Shown here piece by piece: positions 59,867 to 64,000 of a stretch of 64,000 nt of DNA. This stretch comes from GBS-DC sp964451985 (GTDB taxonomy: Bacteria > Armatimonadota > Fimbriimonadia > Fimbriimonadales > GBS-DC). The first letter of the stretch is position 1, and the number at the start of each line of letters is the position of its first letter. The DNA is taken from assembly GCA_964451985.1 (NCBI GenBank), contig CAYVKB010000002.1, positions 43,684 to 107,683 on the forward strand, written 5' to 3'. The position numbers were made by a program, and so were the translations under genes. The notes under the pieces were generated by a model that did no database searches, was not told the DNA's origin, and saw only the letters and a program-made list of their open reading frames with translations.

Positions 59867-60685
59867 ATGCAACGCCTGTGCTTGCTTGGAGCCGTGCTCT
59901 TCGCGTGGACGGCGACGGCTTCGTCACCCGAGCCGAAAACCTTTTCCGAACGATTGCCAGGCACAACCGTCGAGTTCGAGATGGTTTACATTCCGCCTGG
60001 TACCATCGAGCAACCTGACCCTGAAGACCCTACCAAAACGCGCGTAATAGAAATCAAGGGCTTCTGGATAGGCAGGACGGAAGTTACGTGGGACGAGTAC
60101 GGAACCTATGCGTTCAATAAGGACATCGCGGAGCTGGAGAAACAACGCGAGGCAGACGCCGTTGCCAAGCCGAGTAAACCCTACGGCGCAATAGACCGTG
60201 GCTTCGGCTACGAGGGCAACCCCGCGATAGGGATGACTTTCATGGCGGCACAACGGTATTGCGAGTGGCTCAGCAAGATGACTGGCAAACCCTACCGCCT
60301 GCCCACCGAAGCCGAGTGGGAATACGCAGCGCGAGCAGGTGTTCTCAAACGCGAGCCGCTGCCCAAAGAGATGTTGGATAAGTTTGCGTGGCACTTAGAG
60401 AATTCCGATCTCAAGCCCCACAAGGTCAAGCAGAAGCAACCCAACCCATGGGGGCTGTACGACATGCTGGGGAACGTGATGGAGTGGTGCTTCAGCTTGG
60501 ACGGCAAGGCGGTGGCGTGTGGCGGTTCGTTCATGGATAAGCCAGAGCAGGTACACCCCGGCGCGCGCGCCCGCCAAACCCCCGACTGGAACATGACCGA
60601 CCCGCAGTACCCCAAGAGTCGGTGGTGGCTATCAGACGCGCCGTTCGTGGGGCTACGTGTGGTGTGCGACGCGCCTGCGCCATAG
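59867..60685 (+). CDS. Exported SUMF1/FGE-sulfatase-fold protein
   Basis: A 272-residue protein with a signal peptide (1-18) and the formylglycine-generating-enzyme-like fold: FEMVYIPPGT near residue 40, FWIGRTEVTWDEY near 68, FMAAQRYCEWLSKMTGKPYRLPTEAEWEYAAR (about 126-157), NPWGLYDMLGNVMEWC near 190 and the ending FVGLRVVCD. The copper-binding Cys pair of true sulfatase-activating enzymes is not evident, so it is more likely a structural or ligand-binding member. A GGTACACT box ends 7 bases before the ATG at 59867, which decides against the ATG two codons upstream. Confidence 0.85.
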   Translation: MQRLCLLGAVLFAWTATASSPEPKTFSERLPGTTVEFEMVYIPPGTIEQPDPEDPTKTRVIEIKGFWIGRTEVTWDEYGTYAFNKDIAELEKQREADAVAKPSKPYGAIDRGFGYEGNPAIGMTFMAAQRYCEWLSKMTGKPYRLPTEAEWEYAARAGVLKREPLPKEMLDKFAWHLENSDLKPHKVKQKQPNPWGLYDMLGNVMEWCFSLDGKAVACGGSFMDKPEQVHPGARARQTPDWNMTDPQYPKSRWWLSDAPFVGLRVVCDAPAP

Positions 60686-60743
60686 CTTCTCTTCGTATGC
60701 TTCTCGCGGAACCAGTCCCCGATGGGGTGTGGGGGATTCTCCC

Positions 60744-63461
60744 CTACACCACCACGTTTACCAGCTTACCTGGCACCACAATCACCTTGCGCGGGGGCTT
60801 GCCCTCTAAGTACGCCTGCACACGCGGGCTTTCCAACGCCAAACGTTCCATCGCCTCGCGCGAGATGTCGGCAGGCACCGTCAGTTTGTCGCGCACCTTG
60901 CCGTTGACCTGAATCACGAGTTCGAACTCCTCCGCACGCGCGAGGTTCTCGTCATAGTCGGGGAAGCAGTGCTGCAGCGTGAAGCCCTCGAAGCCGTACG
61001 CCTCCCACAGCTCGTCGGCAACATGTGGTGCAAACGGTGACAACGCTAAAATAAAGCACTCCATTGCCTCACTGACGGCTGCCAGCGCCGCACGGTCGTC
61101 GCGGGGGGCGCGCTTCCAGTAATCTTCCAAGTCGTTGAACCACTCCATCAGCGTCGCCACCGCCGTGTTGAACTTAAAATCGGGGATGTCGGTGTGCAAC
61201 TTCTTGAGGCTACTGTGAGTGCGCTGCCGCAGCTTGCGCCCGGTCTCGTCCAGCGATGCCTGCGCCAACACCTCGCGCCAATCGCGCACAAAGCAGGGGC
61301 GCACTGCGTGCATCAGTCGCCACACCCGCCCCAAAAACCGATACATCCCCTTCACGCCCTCTTCCTTCCACTCAATCGCCGTGTCGAACGGCGCAACGAA
61401 CAGCTCGTACAGGCGCAGGGTGTCCGCGCTATAGCGCTCCACAATCTCGTCGGGCGTGACCACGTTGTAGCGCGACTTAGACATCTTCTCCCACGCCCAA
61501 GTCAAATGCGCCTTCTCCTCGTCGCTCATCTGCTCGAGCTGGTCGCGCCGTACAAGGATGCCCATCTCGCCCTCGCGCAGGGTTTCGTCTTCGCGTGGAG
61601 GGCGATAGGGCGTCAGCGCCAGCACCATGCCCTGATTGCGCAGGCGATAGAACGGCTCGTTCACGGGTACGAAGCCCGCATCATAGCCCACCTTTGTCCA
61701 GAATCGAGCGTATAGGAGATGCATCACGGCGTGTTCTGCGCCGCCCACGTAGTAGTCTACAGGCATCCAGTAGCGGGCTGTTTCGTAGTTGAACGGCTCG
61801 CATTCGTTGCGCGGGTCGCAAAAGCGCAGGAAGTACCAGCTGCTGCAGGCGAAGCCGCCCATCGTGTCGGTTTCGCGGCGGGCTGGCTGAGCGCACGTGG
61901 GGCAAGTGGTGTTCACGAACTCAGGAATGCCCGCCAGCGGCGATTCGCCCGTACCGGAGGGCTTATATTCCTCAATATCGGGTAGCAGCACGGGCAGCTG
62001 GTCTTCGGGCACAGGTACTTCGCCGCAGGTAGGGCAGTGGATGATGGGAATGGGCGCGCCCCAGTAGCGTTGACGACTAATTAGCCAGTCGCGCAGGCGG
62101 TACTGCACCTTGCGCTGCCCGATGCCCCGCGCTTCGAACCACTCCGCCAGACGCTGCATGCCCTCGCGGTTGGGCAGCCCGCTGAACTCGCCAGAGTTGA
62201 CCATAATGCCGTCGCCGGTGTAGCAGGGGGGAATGCCCTCGCCCCCCCACCCCCTCTCCGTAAACGGAGAGGGGATGCTGTTGCGTGCGGTGGTGGGGTC
62301 GTCCCCTTCTCCATTTAGGGGGGTGGGGGTAGGGGAGGTGAGATCAGACTGCGGCGCAATTACCACCTTAATCGGTAACCCATACTTTTGGGCAAAATCG
62401 TAGTCGCGTTCGTCGTGGGCGGGCACCGCCATAATCGCGCCCGTGCCGTAGCTCATCAGCACATAGTCGGCGATGTAGATGGGCACCGCTTCGCCGCTCA
62501 CGGGGTTGATGGCATAGGCGCCCGTGAACACACCTGTGCGTTCGCGTTCGGTGGATTGGCGGGTGGTTTCGTCCATGCGGCGGGCGTGTTCGCGGTAGGC
62601 GTTGACGGTATCGCGTTGTTCAGAGGTAGTGATTGCATCCACCAATGGGTGTTCGGGGGCAAGCACGGCGAAGGTCATGCCGAACACCGTGTCGATGCGC
62701 GTGGTGAACACGCGAAACTTGAGGTCGGGGTGTCCTTGCACTTGCATTTCAAACTCCACGCCCTCGCTGCGCCCAATCCAGTTGCGTTGCATCTGTTTGA
62801 TGCCTTCGGGCCAATCTAGTTCGTCGAGGTCGTTCAGCAGGCGGTCGGCGTAGGCGGTGATTTTGAAGAACCACTGGGGCATATCCTGCTTCTCAACGGG
62901 TGTCCCACAGCGCCAGCATTTGCCGCCCTCGACCTCTTCGTTGGCAAGCACGGTGCGGCAGCGCGGGCACCAGTTGACGGGGGCGTTGGCGCGGTATGCC
63001 AGCCCACGCTTGTAGAGCTGCAGGAACCACCACTGCGTCCACTTGTAGTATTCGGGCGTGCTGGAGTTGATTTCGCGTTCCCAGTCATAGGACAGCCCGA
63101 TGAGGTTCATTTGGCGTTTGTAGTTGGCGACATAGCGGGGCACGGTGTATTTGGGGTGCGAGCCTTTGTTAATTGCTTCGTTTTCGGCGGGCAATCCGAA
63201 GGCGTCCCAGCCCATTGGGTGGAGGACATTGTAGCCGCGCATGCGCATATAGCGGGCGAGCGCGTCGGCGGGGATGTAGTTGCGGCAGTGTCCTACGCTC
63301 AGCCCGTCGCCTGATGGGTAGGGGAAGAACTCCAGCACATAGCACTTCGGCTTGCTTGGGTCTTCTTCCGTGCGGAAAAGTTCCGCCTCGCGCCAGCGTT
63401 GTTGCCATTTGGGTTCAATATGCTTGGGTTCGTACTGTTCGTGCATCGCTCCGCCGTGCAT
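60744..63461 (-). CDS. leuS: Leucyl-tRNA synthetase
   Basis: A 905-residue class I synthetase charging tRNA-Leu. The HIGH region reads DGLSVGHCRNY near residue 45, with Ser in place of the first His; WDAFGLPAENEA, the zinc-binding CPRCRTVLANEEVEGGKCWRC (about 142-162), the editing domain with TTRIDT and GTGAIMAVPAHDERDYDFA (near 345), and KMSKSRYNVV near 620 are present. About 40 residues (370-410) are a low-complexity insertion derived from a DNA repeat. The ATG at 63461 has a GGTACAAT box ending 10 bases before it. Confidence 0.95.
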   Translation of the reverse strand: MHGGAMHEQYEPKHIEPKWQQRWREAELFRTEEDPSKPKCYVLEFFPYPSGDGLSVGHCRNYIPADALARYMRMRGYNVLHPMGWDAFGLPAENEAINKGSHPKYTVPRYVANYKRQMNLIGLSYDWEREINSSTPEYYKWTQWWFLQLYKRGLAYRANAPVNWCPRCRTVLANEEVEGGKCWRCGTPVEKQDMPQWFFKITAYADRLLNDLDELDWPEGIKQMQRNWIGRSEGVEFEMQVQGHPDLKFRVFTTRIDTVFGMTFAVLAPEHPLVDAITTSEQRDTVNAYREHARRMDETTRQSTERERTGVFTGAYAINPVSGEAVPIYIADYVLMSYGTGAIMAVPAHDERDYDFAQKYGLPIKVVIAPQSDLTSPTPTPLNGEGDDPTTARNSIPSPFTERGWGGEGIPPCYTGDGIMVNSGEFSGLPNREGMQRLAEWFEARGIGQRKVQYRLRDWLISRQRYWGAPIPIIHCPTCGEVPVPEDQLPVLLPDIEEYKPSGTGESPLAGIPEFVNTTCPTCAQPARRETDTMGGFACSSWYFLRFCDPRNECEPFNYETARYWMPVDYYVGGAEHAVMHLLYARFWTKVGYDAGFVPVNEPFYRLRNQGMVLALTPYRPPREDETLREGEMGILVRRDQLEQMSDEEKAHLTWAWEKMSKSRYNVVTPDEIVERYSADTLRLYELFVAPFDTAIEWKEEGVKGMYRFLGRVWRLMHAVRPCFVRDWREVLAQASLDETGRKLRQRTHSSLKKLHTDIPDFKFNTAVATLMEWFNDLEDYWKRAPRDDRAALAAVSEAMECFILALSPFAPHVADELWEAYGFEGFTLQHCFPDYDENLARAEEFELVIQVNGKVRDKLTVPADISREAMERLALESPRVQAYLEGKPPRKVIVVPGKLVNVVV
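62222..62355. repeat. Palindromic repeat inserted in frame in leuS
   Basis: The DNA has a C-rich stretch, a perfect hairpin CCCCTCTCCG-TAAA-CGGAGAGGGG (62251-62274) and a G-rich stretch (GGGGGGGTGGGGGTAGGGGA type). It encodes SPTPTPLNGEGDDPTTARN and SPFTERGWGGEG, the kind of strings produced by the widespread 'SPSPxxGEG' intergenic repeats. It keeps the reading frame and sits in a variable loop of the editing domain. Confidence 0.75.
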
Positions 63462-63546
63462 AGTAGGGAATATTGTACCTGAAGCAATCGATAGCTGAAT
63501 CCTTCTCATGCCTTCGCGCCTCTAATCTACCTGACAGGAGGCAACT

Positions 63547-63942
63547 ATGCAAATCGTCAAGACATTAGTTGGGGCTTTGATAGGCATTACGTTCGCGGCT
63601 TGCGAAGTGCAAGATGCGCAGGGTGCGAAGACCACTGTCTCGCCCCGCGAGGTGTACGAACAGCGCGACAGCAAGGATGTGGTGATTATCGATGTGCGCA
63701 CGCCCGCCGAGTTCCGCATGGAGCGGATTAAGGAGGCTCAGAACAAACCGCTGGATCAGATCCAGCAGTGGGTGAAGGAGTTACCGAAAGATAAAAAGAT
63801 TTACTTTGTGTGTCGCAGTGGCAACCGCAGTGGGCAGGCGCAACGGATAGCGCAGCAGGCAGGCTACGAGAATACTTACAATATGCAGGGCGGGATGCTG
63901 GCGTGGCGGCGCGAGGGGCTACCCGTCGCGTCGGGTGAGTAA
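63547..63942 (+). CDS. Exported rhodanese-like sulfurtransferase
   Basis: A 131-residue protein. A hydrophobic N-terminus (7-18) ending in ITFAAC may be a signal peptide or lipoprotein signal. The single rhodanese domain has VVIIDVRTPAEFRMERI and the active-site loop VCRSGNRSGQA with catalytic Cys89. Rhodaneses carry persulfide sulfur. An AGGAGG site lies before the ATG. It could work with the sulfur-compound transporter at 13.6 kb, but this is only a suggestion. Its promoter region is shared with the divergent leuS. Confidence 0.9.
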   Translation: MQIVKTLVGALIGITFAACEVQDAQGAKTTVSPREVYEQRDSKDVVIIDVRTPAEFRMERIKEAQNKPLDQIQQWVKELPKDKKIYFVCRSGNRSGQAQRIAQQAGYENTYNMQGGMLAWRREGLPVASGE

Positions 63943-63944
63943 GT

Positions 63945-64000
63945 CGTCAGCGTCCCTGCCGACGGCTCCAACCATCCTATCGTCGGCGTCCCCGCCGACG
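63945..64000. repeat. Two 20-bp GTCGGCG palindromes after the rhodanese stop
   Basis: The palindrome CGTCAGCG-TCCC-TGCCGACG (63945-63964) starts two bases after the stop codon, and a perfect copy CGTCGGCG-TCCC-CGCCGACG occupies 63981-64000, 36 bases further on, at the edge of the window. They match the copy after cstA. Confidence 0.75.

Noticed and set aside
63586..63600. Lipobox in the rhodanese signal
   Set aside because: The residues before Cys19 are FAA, which does not fit the usual L-A/S-G/A pattern well, so only a possible signal peptide is stated.

Overview
The window looks like a chromosomal segment of a thermophilic, diderm, non-sporulating bacterium of the Armatimonadota (Fimbriimonadales-like). 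This placement is inferred from protein style and not from an rRNA gene, which is absent here. Supporting signs are DUF1559-type prepilins with the FPVFAQAREKARQ signature, a PEP-CTERM protein, secreted proteins ending in a dockerin-like EF-hand pair, an outer-membrane barrel protein, an S-layer pyruvyltransferase and a generally GC-rich composition.

Layout. 1-4.7 kb: an AT-richer partial gene, an M32 carboxypeptidase, a structured RNA candidate, a truncated DUF4058 gene, anmK and a PEP-CTERM protein. 4.8-14.7 kb: FGGY kinase and csaB; phosphoglycerate mutase and site-2 protease; dsbD; two prepilin-like genes; an outer-membrane protein; a split YeeE/YedE sulfur transporter. 15-23 kb: a large secreted SpoIID protein, formiminotransferase, a beta-CASP-like nuclease, a second secreted EF-hand protein and an M14 carboxypeptidase. 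23.3-27.5 kb: a compact run of SIS, ArsC, RdgB, M16, TatA, SecG and metallo-hydrolase genes. 27.5-33 kb: a decayed Uma2 gene, a sugar isomerase-like protein, ASCH, a PyrD-like enzyme, an M28 peptidase, a PHP phosphatase and a C26 hydrolase. 33-39 kb: a 61-bp repeat array and an iron-homeostasis block (feoA, Cys-rich protein, split feoB, divergent PerR/Fur-like regulator and P1B-4 metal exporter). 39-45.7 kb: two glycoside-hydrolase-like genes and the overlapping operon nrnA-truB-ribF-lptB. 45.7-64 kb: an AfsR/SARP-type regulator, three tRNAs, tatD, a nuclease-like unknown, pilB, pyrRB, thuA, cstA, rplU, an HD protein, a PrpD-family gene, an SUMF1-like protein, leuS and a rhodanese.

The most striking system-level signal is in gene starts. 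More than twenty genes have a GGTAnnnT hexamer-type -10 box ending only 6-10 nt before the start codon and no Shine-Dalgarno, which implies leaderless mRNAs. A second class, enriched in envelope or export genes (outer-membrane protein, TatA, EF-hand protein, also PrpD), has TATAAT followed at the predicted transcription start by a 5'-terminal hairpin and then a Shine-Dalgarno. The window also carries several families of small dispersed palindromes, including one inserted in frame in leuS and one placed directly after stop codons, plus remnants of DUF4058 and Uma2 genes. Two secreted proteins share an EF-hand pair and an identical-style C-terminus ending in Gly-Cys, a candidate sorting or attachment signal. 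No CRISPR array, prophage or intact insertion sequence was seen.
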